Assembly: GCF_005877885.1 (NCBI RefSeq) | Contig: NZ_VCHY01000016.1 | Location: 78,183-142,182 of the forward strand | Direction: 5' to 3' | DNA length: 64,000 nucleotides | Source of the DNA: Labilibacter sediminis | GTDB taxonomy: Bacteria; Bacteroidota; Bacteroidia; Bacteroidales; Marinilabiliaceae | In this document: positions 17,902-27,015 of the stretch, one piece after another | Numbering within the stretch: the first letter of the stretch is position 1 | Layout of the letters: each line of letters opens with the position of its first letter | Program-made: the position numbers and the translations under genes | Notes under the pieces: model-generated | What the model saw: only the letters and a program-made list of their open reading frames with translations | What the model was told of the DNA's origin: nothing | Database searches by the model: none

Positions 17902-18342
17902 ATGAAGAGTTTTATAAGTAAATTATTAAAAACAGTAGGTGTTTTTATTTTAAGATATGGTTTAGGAATAGTAATTATTTGGTTAGGGTTTTTAAAGTTT
18001 AAGAATTCAGAAGCTGATTATACCCATCAATTAATATCCGGAGGTTACATGGCATGGGTGTTAAAGTATATAACGCCATATGCATTAAATCAGATTGTAG
18101 CTTACCTTCAAATTGCCATTGGCTTTTTTATTATGGTAAAACCCATTTCCCGCTCGTTTTCATTTTGGGGAGGCTTGGCTGCATCAATTATGTTTTTGTT
18201 TAGCATATCTCTTCTTTTTTCTTCAGATGTAGTGTGGTTAACCGGATATGGTTTTCCGGAACTGTCAAAGGTAGGCCAAACCATTTTAAAAGACCTGGTG
18301 TTATTTGGTGCTGCAGCATGGTGTGTGGGAGACAGCATGTAA
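17902..18342 (+). CDS. DUF417 (YkgB-like) membrane protein
   Basis: A 146-residue protein with four predicted helices. LRYGLGIVIIWLGFLKF, LQIAIGFFIMVKP, and the end GFPELSKVGQTILKDLVLFGAA match the DUF417 pattern (TP-x-G-x-F-x-LKDL). Members are often induced by reactive chlorine or oxidants in other bacteria (RclC); whether this holds here is unknown. It lies 70 bases after yccF and 34 before the LOG gene, so the three may be one unit. Confidence 0.85.
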   Translation: MKSFISKLLKTVGVFILRYGLGIVIIWLGFLKFKNSEADYTHQLISGGYMAWVLKYITPYALNQIVAYLQIAIGFFIMVKPISRSFSFWGGLAASIMFLFSISLLFSSDVVWLTGYGFPELSKVGQTILKDLVLFGAAAWCVGDSM

Positions 18343-18376
18343 TATAATTGAGTAAAAGATTTATAAATAAGTTTAG

Positions 18377-18967
18377 ATGAAGGATAGTTTAAATCGTGTT
18401 TGTGTTTTTTGTGCTTCCAGTTCAAAAGTAAACGATATTTACTCGAAAGCCGCCAACGATTTAGGTGTTTCGTTAGCTGGTGAAGGTATTGCTATGAATT
18501 ACGGAGGAGGAGCAGTTGGTTTAATGGGGGAAATTTCCAATGCCATGCTTAAAAATGGTGGAGAAGTAAGAGGTGTTATTCCAAAGTTTATGGTTGAGGT
18601 AGAGTGGGAGCACAAAGGAGTTGAAGATATGATTCATGTAGATACCATGGCAGAAAGGAAAAAGTTATTGGTAGAAGATGTGGATGCTGTGATCTCTCTT
18701 CCGGGTGGAACAGGAACTTTAGAAGAGCTGTTTGAAGTGTTATCTAATAAAAAACTGGGTTTATTTAATAAGCCGGTGATTCTGGTCAATACCAATGGTT
18801 TCTTTAATCCTTTAATCGACTTGCTTAATAAAATGATTGAGGAGGATTTTATGCGGGTAGAGCATGGTAACTTATGGACTGTTGTTGATGATAGCAAGGA
18901 TGTAGTAGAAGTTATAAAAAATGTTGAACCATGGACTTGCGACGCCTTTAAAATTGCAGCTGTTTAA
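18377..18967 (+). CDS. LOG-family (TIGR00730) nucleotide phosphoribohydrolase
   Basis: A 196-residue Rossmann-fold protein. VFCASSSKVNDIY, NYGGGAVGLMGEISNAML, and the diagnostic PGGTGTLEELFEV (residues about 113-125) are those of LOG enzymes, which release ribose 5-phosphate from nucleoside 5'-monophosphates such as cytokinin or AMP. The bacterial physiological substrate is usually unclear. ATG at 18377. Confidence 0.93.
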   Translation: MKDSLNRVCVFCASSSKVNDIYSKAANDLGVSLAGEGIAMNYGGGAVGLMGEISNAMLKNGGEVRGVIPKFMVEVEWEHKGVEDMIHVDTMAERKKLLVEDVDAVISLPGGTGTLEELFEVLSNKKLGLFNKPVILVNTNGFFNPLIDLLNKMIEEDFMRVEHGNLWTVVDDSKDVVEVIKNVEPWTCDAFKIAAV

Positions 18968-19000
18968 TCTTTTACCATTATCAAAAATCATACATTTTAC

Positions 19001-19008
19001 TATTTTTG
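19001..19008 (+). promoter_or_regulatory. Candidate promoter -7 box for the DUF4271-hemD run
   Basis: TATTTTTG at 19001-19008 matches TAnnTTTG. The start would be near 19015, so the leader to the ATG at 19024 would be only about 10 bases. No clear TTTG at -33. Confidence 0.45.
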
Positions 19009-19023
19009 CACAAAATAATTTGA

Positions 19024-20241
19024 ATGAATAATACAGGCAGTAAGGATTTTTTCTCTAATCAAGAAACATCGGAAATACCTAATATCTCAGAGTCTACTCA
19101 GAACCTGGGTGCCGATAGTATATCCATACAAGTCAAAAGGCCTGTGTTGCAAACAATTCCGGAAACACCAAAACGTTTTATAAAAACACAGGAGGTTAAA
19201 TCCAAAGAAAAAGTTAAAAATTATATCCCGTCGTCTGAAGACTCAGTAAGCTTTAACTTAATTACTAAAGACACGAAAGAAGAGGGTGTTGTAAAAAATA
19301 CTGTGGTTAAGGATTTTCTTGAGCCAATAAGCAGGGGAGATAAGCAATGGATTCAGTCAGAAGCCGGGAGAGTTGTTGTTAGCGTGGCTAGTCAGGAGAC
19401 GGTTATTGATGAAGAAGTTCAGAAAGTAGAGACCGGATCGGACACGTTAGTAATTACTACGGATAGCATTATTGTGCAACAAAGTGTAGACTCTCTTTCT
19501 CAGGCAGGCAGAGATACAATTGTAACTGAGGATAAGACTGCTCAAACTCTTGAATCAGTGACGGTTGATCAGGAGAAAGCAGAAGAAGTGTTTTTACAAA
19601 ACCATTCAAAGGATATTTTATCGGGATTATTGATTTTGTCGGTGGCCATAGTTGGAGTAATTCGCATGACAAACTTTAAATATTTACGCGAAATATTTTC
19701 AGCGCTGGTATTTAGTCAGTACGCCCGGAAAATGCTAAACACAAATAATGTAAGGAACCAAAAAGCAGCTTTTACTTTAAATGCCTTGTTTTTGTTTAAT
19801 TCTGCCATTTTTATATACGAATACATCAGTTTCTACAAAATACCCACATTGTTAGAAGATAGTTTACTTCTAATACCATTAATCATGGCTTTAATACTGT
19901 CTTTTGGGTTTATAAAGGCAGCTTTGTACTATTTTGTGGGGTACGTGTTTGAGTGCGATAAACAAACAAAAGATTACTTGTTTTTTAGTGGATTACACAA
20001 TAAAATATTTGCCCTAATTATTTTACCTATAATTTTGGTGGTGCCCTATATTGATACAGAGATGCTTCCTGTTTTATTTAATATTGGCTTTGGAAGTTTT
20101 ATATTACTGTATTTTATGCAATTATTTAGGGGAGTTGCAATTATTTTAAACAATCTGGCTTCATTATTTTACATGTTTTTGTATCTTTGTGCCCTAGAAA
20201 TTTTGCCCTTAATTATTATGTATAATATTGTAATTAAGTAG
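19024..20241 (+). CDS. DUF4271 membrane protein
   Basis: A 405-residue protein in two parts: a hydrophilic, Ser/Thr/Glu-rich, probably disordered first 195 residues, and a polytopic second half with about seven helices (from DILSGLLILSVAIVGVIRM onward). The helical half, ending with ALEILPLIIMYNIV, fits DUF4271, a Bacteroidota-only family that sits next to hemD in relatives. Function is unknown; the constant neighbour hints at a membrane step linked to tetrapyrrole or cell envelope biology, which is inference only. Confidence 0.85.
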   Translation: MNNTGSKDFFSNQETSEIPNISESTQNLGADSISIQVKRPVLQTIPETPKRFIKTQEVKSKEKVKNYIPSSEDSVSFNLITKDTKEEGVVKNTVVKDFLEPISRGDKQWIQSEAGRVVVSVASQETVIDEEVQKVETGSDTLVITTDSIIVQQSVDSLSQAGRDTIVTEDKTAQTLESVTVDQEKAEEVFLQNHSKDILSGLLILSVAIVGVIRMTNFKYLREIFSALVFSQYARKMLNTNNVRNQKAAFTLNALFLFNSAIFIYEYISFYKIPTLLEDSLLLIPLIMALILSFGFIKAALYYFVGYVFECDKQTKDYLFFSGLHNKIFALIILPIILVVPYIDTEMLPVLFNIGFGSFILLYFMQLFRGVAIILNNLASLFYMFLYLCALEILPLIIMYNIVIK

Positions 20242-20281
20242 GCAAGGTGATCGGATCATTGAAATTAAAATTGAAAGAGTT

Positions 20282-21034
20282 TTGAAGATAAAAAGAATTC
20301 TGGTTTCTCAACCAAAGCCTCAAACAGAGAAGTCTCCATACTTTGAACTGGCAGAAAAAAATAATGTTAAAATCGATTTTCGACCATTTATTCAGGTTGA
20401 GAGTGTACCTACCAAAGAATTCCGTACTCAAAAAGTAAACTTATTAGATCATACTGCAGTAATCTTTACCAGCAGAACGGCGATCGATAATTATTTTAGA
20501 GTGGCAGAAGAGATGCGAGTTACAGTACCTGACTCTATGAAATATTTTTGTATTTCTGAGGCAACTGCTTATTACTTGCAAAAGTATATTGTGTATCGTA
20601 AAAGAAAGATTTTTCACTCAACAGGTAAATTCCCTGATTTAATTGAGGTGATTAAAAAGCATAAAGACGAAACATACCTGGTACCTCTTTCTGATATTCA
20701 TAAGCAAGAGATACCAAATCTTTTAGAAAAAAATAAAATTAAATACTCAAAAGCTATTTTGTACAGAACTGTAAGTAGCGATTTGAGTGATTTAAAAGAT
20801 ATTGATTACGATATTTTAGTGTTTTTTAGTCCATCAGGAATTGCAAGTTTATTACAAAACTTTCCTGGTTGGGATCAAAAAGAAACTAAGATTGCTTCTT
20901 TTGGACCGGCTACAGCTAAAGCTGTTCAGGATGCCGGATATAGATTGGATATTCAGGCTCCAATGCCTCAGGCTCCATCTATGACAATGGCCTTGGAGCA
21001 ATTCATTAAAAAGCACAACAAGGCTAATAAATAA
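20282..21034 (+). CDS. hemD: Uroporphyrinogen-III synthase
   Basis: HemD closes and inverts ring D of hydroxymethylbilane to uroporphyrinogen III. Of 250 residues, VSQPKPQTEKSPYFELAEKN opens the protein as in Bacteroidota HemD, VIFTSRTAIDNYF and LVFFSPSGIASLL are the two symmetrical domain motifs, and FGPATAKAVQDAGYRLDI is the conserved end. The start is a TTG at 20282, chosen because it yields the family N-terminus MKIKRILVSQPKP and no ATG is available in frame nearby. Followed by an intrinsic terminator. Confidence 0.93.
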   Translation: MKIKRILVSQPKPQTEKSPYFELAEKNNVKIDFRPFIQVESVPTKEFRTQKVNLLDHTAVIFTSRTAIDNYFRVAEEMRVTVPDSMKYFCISEATAYYLQKYIVYRKRKIFHSTGKFPDLIEVIKKHKDETYLVPLSDIHKQEIPNLLEKNKIKYSKAILYRTVSSDLSDLKDIDYDILVFFSPSGIASLLQNFPGWDQKETKIASFGPATAKAVQDAGYRLDIQAPMPQAPSMTMALEQFIKKHNKANK

Positions 21035-21056
21035 GCTTTATAAAATAAGAAAATTG

Positions 21057-21086
21057 AAAGGGCATTTTTTTAATGCCCTTTTTTTA
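21057..21086 (+). terminator. Intrinsic terminator after hemD
   Basis: AAAGGGCATT (21057-21066) and AATGCCCTTT (21072-21081) form a perfect 10-bp stem with a five-T loop and a T-run behind. An open frame beginning inside it (ATG 21073) reads into rnpA, but that ATG is within the hairpin and is not a likely start. Confidence 0.92.
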
Positions 21087-21147
21087 TCACAATACCAGGA
21101 GTATTGAATTTTGTAATTCACATTTGTTACCAACAACTTTTAATAAT

Positions 21148-21576
21148 ATGATGACCCATTCGCAATATACATTTCCAAAGGCAGAGAGGTTATGTAGTCA
21201 CAATATTATTGAAGAATTGTTTACAAAAGGCGATGGTTTTGTTTGCTATCCATTTAGAGTGGTGTATTTAAAAACATCGCTGACCGAAGAAGTGAATTCT
21301 CAGGTCATGTTCAGTGTTTCAAAGCGAAAATTTAAAAAAGCTGTTGATCGTAATCTTCTTAAAAGAAGATGCAAGGAAGCTTATCGCTTAAACAGAAAAG
21401 ATTTTTCTGATTTTTTAATATCCTCAAATCAACAAATTGCATTTGCAATGGTTTATATTTCGAGTCAGCGAATGCCATATTCCAGTATCGAAAAAGGAAT
21501 GAAGAAGGCATTGTTAAAGCTGCAGGAAAAACTATCTGTCAATAACAATAATCAGCATGAAACAAATCCTGAGTAA
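21148..21576 (+). CDS. rnpA: Ribonuclease P protein component
   Basis: The basic protein subunit that helps RNase P RNA process tRNA 5' ends. [32 protein letters not shown] and the RNR motif in [21 protein letters not shown] (about residues 65-85 from this start) are diagnostic. The double ATG at 21148/21151 gives a normal-length protein of 141-142 residues; extension to 21073 would add 25 residues encoded within the hemD terminator. The last 20 bases overlap yidD. There is no rpmH beside it, unlike the classic arrangement, as is common in Bacteroidota. Confidence 0.95.
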   Translation: MMTHSQYTFPKAERLCSHNIIEELFTKGDGFVCYPFRVVYLKTSLTEEVNSQVMFSVSKRKFKKAVDRNLLKRRCKEAYRLNRKDFSDFLISSNQQIAFAMVYISSQRMPYSSIEKGMKKALLKLQEKLSVNNNNQHETNPE

Positions 21577-21811
21577 ACTATGGCTGTATTTAAAAGCGGG
21601 TTTAATATTTATTTTAATTATTCCCATTAAGATATATCAGCACGTCATATCTCCAATGTTAGGAACCTCTTGCAGGTATACGCCCTCATGTTCTGCATAT
21701 TCTATTGAAGCAATAAAAAAGCATGGTCCGTTTAAGGGTATGTATTTAGCTATAAAGCGTATTTTAAGCTGTAACCCATGGGGGGGGCATGGTCACGATC
21801 CTGTACCTTGA
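21557..21811 (+). CDS. yidD: Membrane protein insertion efficiency factor YidD
   Basis: An 84-residue protein with the full YidD signature: amphipathic start, then [34 protein letters not shown] and [17 protein letters not shown]. It aids YidC-dependent insertion of inner-membrane proteins. The 20-base overlap with rnpA shows coupled expression and is the standard neighbour pair. Confidence 0.97.
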   Translation: MKQILSKLWLYLKAGLIFILIIPIKIYQHVISPMLGTSCRYTPSCSAYSIEAIKKHGPFKGMYLAIKRILSCNPWGGHGHDPVP

Positions 21812-21903
21812 TAGACTAAACAGGAATGCAAAAGTTGTATTTTGTAAATCATGACGTATAATACAACTAAAAAGATTATTTTCGTGAGTTTAATAGTAAG
21901 AAA

Positions 21904-22242
21904 ATGGATTCAACCAGACAGAAAAAAGTATCAAGATTATTACAGAGAGAAATGAGCCAGATATTTCTTAAAGAGGCAAAGCCTTTAACAATAGGAACAA
22001 TGGTATCCGTTTCACAAGTTAGAATATCTCCAGACCTAGGATTAGCTAAGGTATATATCAGTATTTTCCCATCAAATAAAAAGGATGAAGTGTTTGCTTC
22101 AATTAAAGAGCACAATCTTTTGATGCGCCGACATTTAGGTTTAAGAGTCGGTAAACAATTAAGAATTGTACCGGAACTTCAGTTTTATGTTGATGATTCG
22201 CTGGATTATATAGATAACATTGACAGGCTGCTAAAAGAATAA
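21904..22242 (+). CDS. rbfA: Ribosome-binding factor A
   Basis: RbfA (112 residues) binds the 30S precursor for 16S rRNA maturation. RQKKVSRLLQREMSQIFLKEA, VSVSQVRISPDLGLAKVYISIFP, and RHLGLRVGKQLRIVPELQFYVDDSLDYIDNIDRLL are the family blocks. A methyltransferase gene starts two bases after its stop, so the three genes 21904-24368 probably form one operon. Confidence 0.96.
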   Translation: MDSTRQKKVSRLLQREMSQIFLKEAKPLTIGTMVSVSQVRISPDLGLAKVYISIFPSNKKDEVFASIKEHNLLMRRHLGLRVGKQLRIVPELQFYVDDSLDYIDNIDRLLKE

Positions 22243-22244
22243 CT

Positions 22245-23072
22245 ATGCAATACGATCCAATAAAAAGAAGCCTTGGTAAGGTTTTTAATCAATCCCCAAC
22301 CCTTCGTGTTATTTTTTACAAGTTACTAGATCTTTTATTGTTAAGATCGTGGCATATACGTAGAGAAATTAAAGCATGGTCTAAAAAAGTAGGTCAGGAT
22401 ATCAGTGTTCTGGATGCAGGATCCGGTTTTGGACAATACGTTTATTTTTTATCGTCCTTAAATAAAAGCTGGAAGATTACGGGTTTAGATGTAAAAACAG
22501 AACAGATTGAAGATTGCAACCAGTTTTTTGCCAAAATTAAACGTGAAGATCAGGTTAAATTTGAATATGCTGATTTAACAAAGTTAGATCAATCAGAAGA
22601 GTATGACCTGGTGGTTTCTGTTGATGTAATGGAGCATATTGAGGATGATGAAGGCGTATTCAAAAATATATATCATGCTATGAATCCGGGAGGTTTAATG
22701 ATCATATCTACGCCGAGTGATCAGGGAGGTTCAGATGCTCACCACCACGAAGTGGAGCACGAAGACGGAGTAACAGGTTTTATTGATGAGCACGTTCGTG
22801 ACGGATACAATCTTCAGGAAATTATTCAAAAACTCCAGAAAGCCGGATTTAAAGATGTTGATGCAAAGTATACCTATGGATGGCCTGGAAATTTCTCGTG
22901 GAAATTATCTATGAAATATCCTATTGTAATGCTTAATGCATCTAAAGTGTTTTTTATACTGTTACCATTTTATTACCTAATTACTTTTCCGATTTCGTTT
23001 GTGCTAAATATTTTTGATGTAAAGCTTAAGCATAAGAAAGGAACCGGATTAATTGTTAAAGCTTACAAGTAG
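22245..23072 (+). CDS. Class I SAM-dependent methyltransferase
   Basis: A 275-residue methyltransferase. VLDAGSGFGQYVYFL (about residues 50-65) is the SAM glycine motif, LVVSVDVMEHIEDDEGVFKNI and MNPGGLMIISTPS are later Rossmann motifs. HHHEVEHEDGV is a distinctive His-rich stretch that could bind a metal or form the substrate pocket. A hydrophobic segment near the end (FFILLPFYYLITFPISFVL) suggests membrane attachment, fitting a lipid or quinone-like substrate. The substrate is unknown. Sits between rbfA and a LolC/E-like gene. Confidence 0.82.
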   Translation: MQYDPIKRSLGKVFNQSPTLRVIFYKLLDLLLLRSWHIRREIKAWSKKVGQDISVLDAGSGFGQYVYFLSSLNKSWKITGLDVKTEQIEDCNQFFAKIKREDQVKFEYADLTKLDQSEEYDLVVSVDVMEHIEDDEGVFKNIYHAMNPGGLMIISTPSDQGGSDAHHHEVEHEDGVTGFIDEHVRDGYNLQEIIQKLQKAGFKDVDAKYTYGWPGNFSWKLSMKYPIVMLNASKVFFILLPFYYLITFPISFVLNIFDVKLKHKKGTGLIVKAYK

Positions 23073-23135
23073 GAATAAGGTTTGGGTGTAGCCCTTTAAA
23101 ACCATATATACAGTTTAAATTCTGTATCTATTATT

Positions 23136-24368
23136 GTGAAACTCATATTTGAAATAGCCGTAAAGTTCCTGTTTGGGAAAAAATCCAAAGGAATTATCAA
23201 TATTATTTCTACCATTTCAATTGTTGGAGTGTCGGTAGGAACATTGGCTTTGTTGGTTATTTTATCTGTTTTTAACGGCTTGCATGGTTTAATAGGAAGC
23301 TTGTACGACTCCTTTGATTCAGACATCAAGGTTTCAGCTGTCGAGGGCAAGTTTTTTTCAACAGATTCTTTACAAATAGATCAAATTAATGATTTGGAGG
23401 AGGTAAGTTTTATTGCTCCAATCATTGAAGATAATGCTCTTTTAAAATACAATAAGCGTGAGGTTACAGCCATTGTAATGGGGGTTGATTCTACCTTTTC
23501 AAAAGTAAGCAGTGTTGATTCAATTATTGTAGAAGGAAAGTATAGTTTAAGAGGTAAGCAAGGTTACGAGGGGGTGATGGGTTATATGCTTGCCGACCAG
23601 CTAAATTTGCGATTAAATTTTCTTACGCCATTACTAATATATGTGCCAAGGCGCGATAAAAAGATTAATTTAATGCGCCCCAATGAGGCCTATAACTCGC
23701 ATTACATCCATCCCAAAGGAATATTTTTAGTGAAGCAGGTAGAATATGATTCGCAATACCTGATAGTGGATATAAACCTGGCGCGTAATTTATTTCAGTA
23801 TAAAGACAGTGAGTTTACTTCCTTGTCCATCTCCTTGAATAAAGGAGCCAATATTGAACAAGCTCAGCGTAAGATCAAATCTATTTTAGGAAAATATTTT
23901 AAGGTTGAAAACAGGCAGGAACAACATGCCAGTTTTTATAAAATGATGAAGGTTGAGAAAATTATGGCCTACCTTATTTTATGCTTTATATTGATCATTG
24001 CCACATTCAATCTAATTGGTACCATGTCGATGCTTATATTCGATAAAAAGGAAGGCATTAAAATTTTAAAGAGCATTGGTGCCAACAAGCGTATGGTTAT
24101 ACAAATATTCCTGCTCGAAGGATGGTTGATTTCCTTAATAGGGGTTTTAGTTGGTCTTGTGCTTGGAATTATCTTAGTACTGGTTCAACAGCATTTTGGT
24201 ATCATAAGATTTTCAGGCGGAAGTAGTTTTGTAGTTGAATCTTACCCTGTAGCTTTAAAGCTTGTTGATGTATTTTATACTTTAATCACGGTTACATCCA
24301 TTGGTTTCTTTGCTGCATGGTATCCGGTAAGAGTTATTGTGAGTAAGTATTTTGACGAGCGTATTTAA
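23136..24368 (+). CDS. LolC/LolE-like ABC transporter permease
   Basis: A 410-residue permease with the FtsX-MacB topology: one helix near residue 20-45 (TISIVGVSVGTLALLVILSVFNG), a long periplasmic domain, then three C-terminal helices (AYLILCFILIIATFNLIGTMSMLIFDKKEGIKILKSIGA, VLVGLVLGIILVL, and TLITVTSIGFFAAWYPV). The FDKKEGIKILKSIGA loop is typical of LolC/E, which release lipoproteins from the inner membrane to LolA. A GTG at 23136 is the start. The ATPase partner (LolD) is not in the window, so the lipoprotein role is inferred. Confidence 0.88.
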   Translation: MKLIFEIAVKFLFGKKSKGIINIISTISIVGVSVGTLALLVILSVFNGLHGLIGSLYDSFDSDIKVSAVEGKFFSTDSLQIDQINDLEEVSFIAPIIEDNALLKYNKREVTAIVMGVDSTFSKVSSVDSIIVEGKYSLRGKQGYEGVMGYMLADQLNLRLNFLTPLLIYVPRRDKKINLMRPNEAYNSHYIHPKGIFLVKQVEYDSQYLIVDINLARNLFQYKDSEFTSLSISLNKGANIEQAQRKIKSILGKYFKVENRQEQHASFYKMMKVEKIMAYLILCFILIIATFNLIGTMSMLIFDKKEGIKILKSIGANKRMVIQIFLLEGWLISLIGVLVGLVLGIILVLVQQHFGIIRFSGGSSFVVESYPVALKLVDVFYTLITVTSIGFFAAWYPVRVIVSKYFDERI

Positions 24369-24410
24369 CCATTCTATATTTTACTATAAGCGATTAAATA
24401 TAACTATTCT

Positions 24411-24836
24411 GTGGAGATACGTTATCAATATTTCGAAGAACATCATCTTTTGGTTCAAAAACTTACAGGGAAATTTTGTATTGATGATTATGCCAGATAT
24501 GCAGAGGTGCTGGTAGCTAAAGATTTTTGGCCTTTGGTAAAATGTGTTTTAACCGATGTAACAGAAATAGATCCTGCAGATATAACAAATCATTTTAATC
24601 GTATTGCCGAAATTAGAGAGAAAGTATTTAAAAGACATTATTTAAATGTTTTTTTGGTGGATAAGCCTTTGGTAACAGCTTCTGCGCACTTGTATCAACA
24701 GGTTTTAAAAAAGGATAGTTTCGCATACCAGTATTGTTCCACTCTTGAGCAAGCTTTGGCCTATTTAGAACTGGATTTTCTGGAGGATCAAATGCAAAAC
24801 GTAATTGATTGTTTATCGCAACAGATAGAGCTTTAA
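24411..24836 (+). CDS. Hypothetical protein, possibly STAS/SpoIIAA-like
   Basis: A 141-residue soluble protein with a GTG start at 24411, unrecognised with confidence. Alternating strands and helices (HHLLVQKLTGKFCIDDYARYAEVL, VLTDVTEIDPADIT, LNVFLVDKPLVTASAHLYQQVL) resemble the SpoIIAA-like/STAS fold proteins common in Bacteroidota, in which a target such as an anti-sigma or lipid is bound. Convergent with the ogt gene (12 bases between the stops). Confidence 0.55.
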   Translation: MEIRYQYFEEHHLLVQKLTGKFCIDDYARYAEVLVAKDFWPLVKCVLTDVTEIDPADITNHFNRIAEIREKVFKRHYLNVFLVDKPLVTASAHLYQQVLKKDSFAYQYCSTLEQALAYLELDFLEDQMQNVIDCLSQQIEL

Positions 24837-24848
24837 TTACGATTGTTT

Positions 24849-25388
24849 TCAATTTTTAAATAAATTGAGTTGAAAACTGAGTTGCTCTTTCGATTCTAAT
24901 TGTAAAAGCATTTTCTTTGCTTTTATTCCTCCTGCATAGCCTACTAACTTTCCATCTGAACCTATGATTCTGTGGCAGGGAACAATTATAGAAATAGCAT
25001 TGGCACCATTGGCTGACGCTACAGCGCGAATGGCCGTTACATTGTTTAATTTTTGTGATAGTTTTAAATAGCTTGACGTTTGCCCATATGGTATAGTCAA
25101 TAACATATTCCAGACTTGTTGCTGAAAAGGAGTGCCTACTAGTTTTAAGGGGAGGTCAAAGTTGGTTCTTTTACCATTGAAATATTCTTCAAGCTGTTGA
25201 ATGCACTGCCTTATTATTGGTGAGCTTTCTTCTGTGAATCCAGCATTAAGGCCTTTGCCAATACGATTGTCAATCTGAGCTCTCATTTTTCGATATCGCC
25301 AATCACATAAACAAATTTTATCCTTGAAAGAACCAATGATGAGCTCTCCCAAGGTCGATTTGTAATACGTTATTTTAATGATATCCAC
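24849..25388 (-). CDS. ogt: Methylated-DNA-protein-cysteine methyltransferase
   Basis: Removes O6-alkyl groups from guanine by irreversible transfer to its own cysteine. The 179-residue protein has the active-site PCHRIIGSDGKLVGYAGG with acceptor Cys138, preceded by the helix-turn-helix block TPFQQQVWNMLLTIPYGQTSSYLKLSQKL. The N-terminal third (GSFKDKICLCDWRYRKM) is the less conserved ribonuclease-like domain; there is no Ada-type zinc domain. Fourteen bases after the dusB-side neighbour start, so read as the end of the minus-strand run from 28067. Confidence 0.93.
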   Translation of the reverse strand: MDIIKITYYKSTLGELIIGSFKDKICLCDWRYRKMRAQIDNRIGKGLNAGFTEESSPIIRQCIQQLEEYFNGKRTNFDLPLKLVGTPFQQQVWNMLLTIPYGQTSSYLKLSQKLNNVTAIRAVASANGANAISIIVPCHRIIGSDGKLVGYAGGIKAKKMLLQLESKEQLSFQLNLFKN

Positions 25389-25401
25389 TGCTGGTTAGTG
25401 A

Positions 25402-26403
25402 TTATAGCGATTCAACAATAGAAGTGCAGTCGGCATAGGTTTCTTTGATCTCATCAAGACAGGCATGCACTTCCTCTGCAGTATTGGCACGGAGCATTTT
25501 TATCTTCAGATCTCTAAAGTTTCTCAAACCTTTAAAGGTAATGGCCAAATGACGACGCATATGTAATATTCCCCGGCGTTCCCCTAACCATTCAATGCTA
25601 TTGTTAAGGTGTTCTCTGATCATATCAACATGCTCCGGAATTTTTGGTAGTTCAAGTAATTCTCCCGTCTCTAAATAGTGTTTGATCTCCCTAAATATCC
25701 AGGGTCTTCCTATGGTAGGACGTCCAATCATTAAAGCATCTACACCGTACCTGTCTAAATATAACTTTGCTTTTTGTGGTCCGGTAATATCTCCATTCCC
25801 AATAATAGGAATATGCATGCGAGGGTTGTTCTTTACTTCACCTATCAAGGTCCAGTCAGCCTCCCCGTTGTACATTTGAGCACGCGTTCGCCCGTGAATG
25901 GCAAGGGCTTTAATACCTGTGTCTTGTAGTTTCTCGGCAACATCAACAATTATCTTAGAGTCTTCATCCCAACCTAATCGTGTTTTTACAGTAACAGGTA
26001 GTTTAACTGCTTCCACAATTTTGCTTGTCATTTCAATCATCTTCGGAATGTCGCGCAGCATTCCTGATCCGGCTCCTTTGGTGGCAATCTTTTTTACCGG
26101 ACAGCCATAATTAATGTCTATTAACTCAGGCCCGGCTTGTTCCGCTATCTTAGCTGCTTCAACCATGGCATCAATATCTTTACCATAGAGTTGAATGCCA
26201 ACAGGTCGTTCCTGATCAAATATTTTTAGTTTGCGCTCCGTTTTTTCAATGCTTCTAATTAAAGCATCGGCAGATACAAATTCGGTATACATTAAATCTG
26301 CACCATATTTTTTGCACAATAACCTAAACGAAGGATCAGTAACATCCTCCATCGGGGCTAATAAAAGCGGGTTTTTTCTTAATTCCAGGTTTCCTATCTT
26401 CAC
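25402..26403 (-). CDS. dusB: tRNA-dihydrouridine synthase (DusB-like)
   Basis: An FMN TIM-barrel enzyme reducing uridines in tRNA. The 333-residue protein shows LLAPMEDVTDPSFRLLC, DINYGCPVKKIATKGAGSGMLRD (with the catalytic Cys), PVTVKTRLGWDED, IHGRTRAQMYNGEADWTLIGEVK and PIIGNGDI. These are DusB-type blocks, though assignment within Dus families by eye is less certain than the enzyme class. Its start overlaps the stop of the upstream tlpA-like gene by one base, so translation is coupled. Confidence 0.93.
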   Translation of the reverse strand: MKIGNLELRKNPLLLAPMEDVTDPSFRLLCKKYGADLMYTEFVSADALIRSIEKTERKLKIFDQERPVGIQLYGKDIDAMVEAAKIAEQAGPELIDINYGCPVKKIATKGAGSGMLRDIPKMIEMTSKIVEAVKLPVTVKTRLGWDEDSKIIVDVAEKLQDTGIKALAIHGRTRAQMYNGEADWTLIGEVKNNPRMHIPIIGNGDITGPQKAKLYLDRYGVDALMIGRPTIGRPWIFREIKHYLETGELLELPKIPEHVDMIREHLNNSIEWLGERRGILHMRRHLAITFKGLRNFRDLKIKMLRANTAEEVHACLDEIKETYADCTSIVESL

Positions 26404-27008
26404 TACTCAGCTATTAATTTATCTAACAGACTTTTTACTTTATCACTGTTCCATTTAGCAGCACCTTTTTTATTTAAAACAATCTCTCCTTTTTTAGAAA
26501 TAAGAAAAGTTGTAGGTAAACTGTTGGTGCTTAATATACCGGGTATTTTATCTGCAAGCGTATATGTTGGGATGGTATATCCTTTTTTATCTAAAAATTG
26601 ATTGATCGCTTCTTGTTCTTCGCTGCTGATAAGTACAAATTCTATCTTATCGCCATATTCATTGTAAAGTTCCTGTATGGCCGGAAATTCTGCCACACAA
26701 GGGGGACACCATGTAGCCCAAAAGTTAAGTAGTATCACTTTCCCTTTTAACTCTGAGAAATGTTTTTCTTCTTTGGCCGAGTTGGTGTAATGCCATGAGT
26801 AATCAGAATCCGATAATATTTGTTTATCCTTTATTTCTTTGGGAGAAGTCATGGTGTACCGAATCACAAACGAACTTATCTTGTGTCTGGATACAGGATG
26901 TAACATAGCCAAAAAGAGCAAAAGAAACAGGAAGTCAATTACAATTCCTGCTTTGGTTTTTCGGGCGCTATATTTTTTCCACTGTTCGCTAAAAAAATTA
27001 CTCATCAA
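26403..27008 (-). CDS. TlpA-like membrane-tethered thioredoxin
   Basis: A 201-residue protein: a hydrophobic N-terminal anchor (GIVIDFLFLLLFLAML, residues 21-36), then a periplasmic TlpA/AhpC-type thioredoxin domain with LLNFWATWCPPCVAEFPAIQEL, redox pair Cys101 and Cys104. It would reduce or rearrange disulfides or carry electrons to a periplasmic partner. GKVILLNF and TTFLISKKGEIV are family blocks. Followed by dusB with a one-base overlap. Confidence 0.9.
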   Translation of the reverse strand: MMSNFFSEQWKKYSARKTKAGIVIDFLFLLLFLAMLHPVSRHKISSFVIRYTMTSPKEIKDKQILSDSDYSWHYTNSAKEEKHFSELKGKVILLNFWATWCPPCVAEFPAIQELYNEYGDKIEFVLISSEEQEAINQFLDKKGYTIPTYTLADKIPGILSTNSLPTTFLISKKGEIVLNKKGAAKWNSDKVKSLLDKLIAE

Positions 27009-27015
27009 TATTTAT

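Noticed and set aside
21073..21147. N-terminal extension of rnpA
   Set aside because: The extra codons lie in the hemD terminator hairpin and the protein already has a complete family start at 21148.
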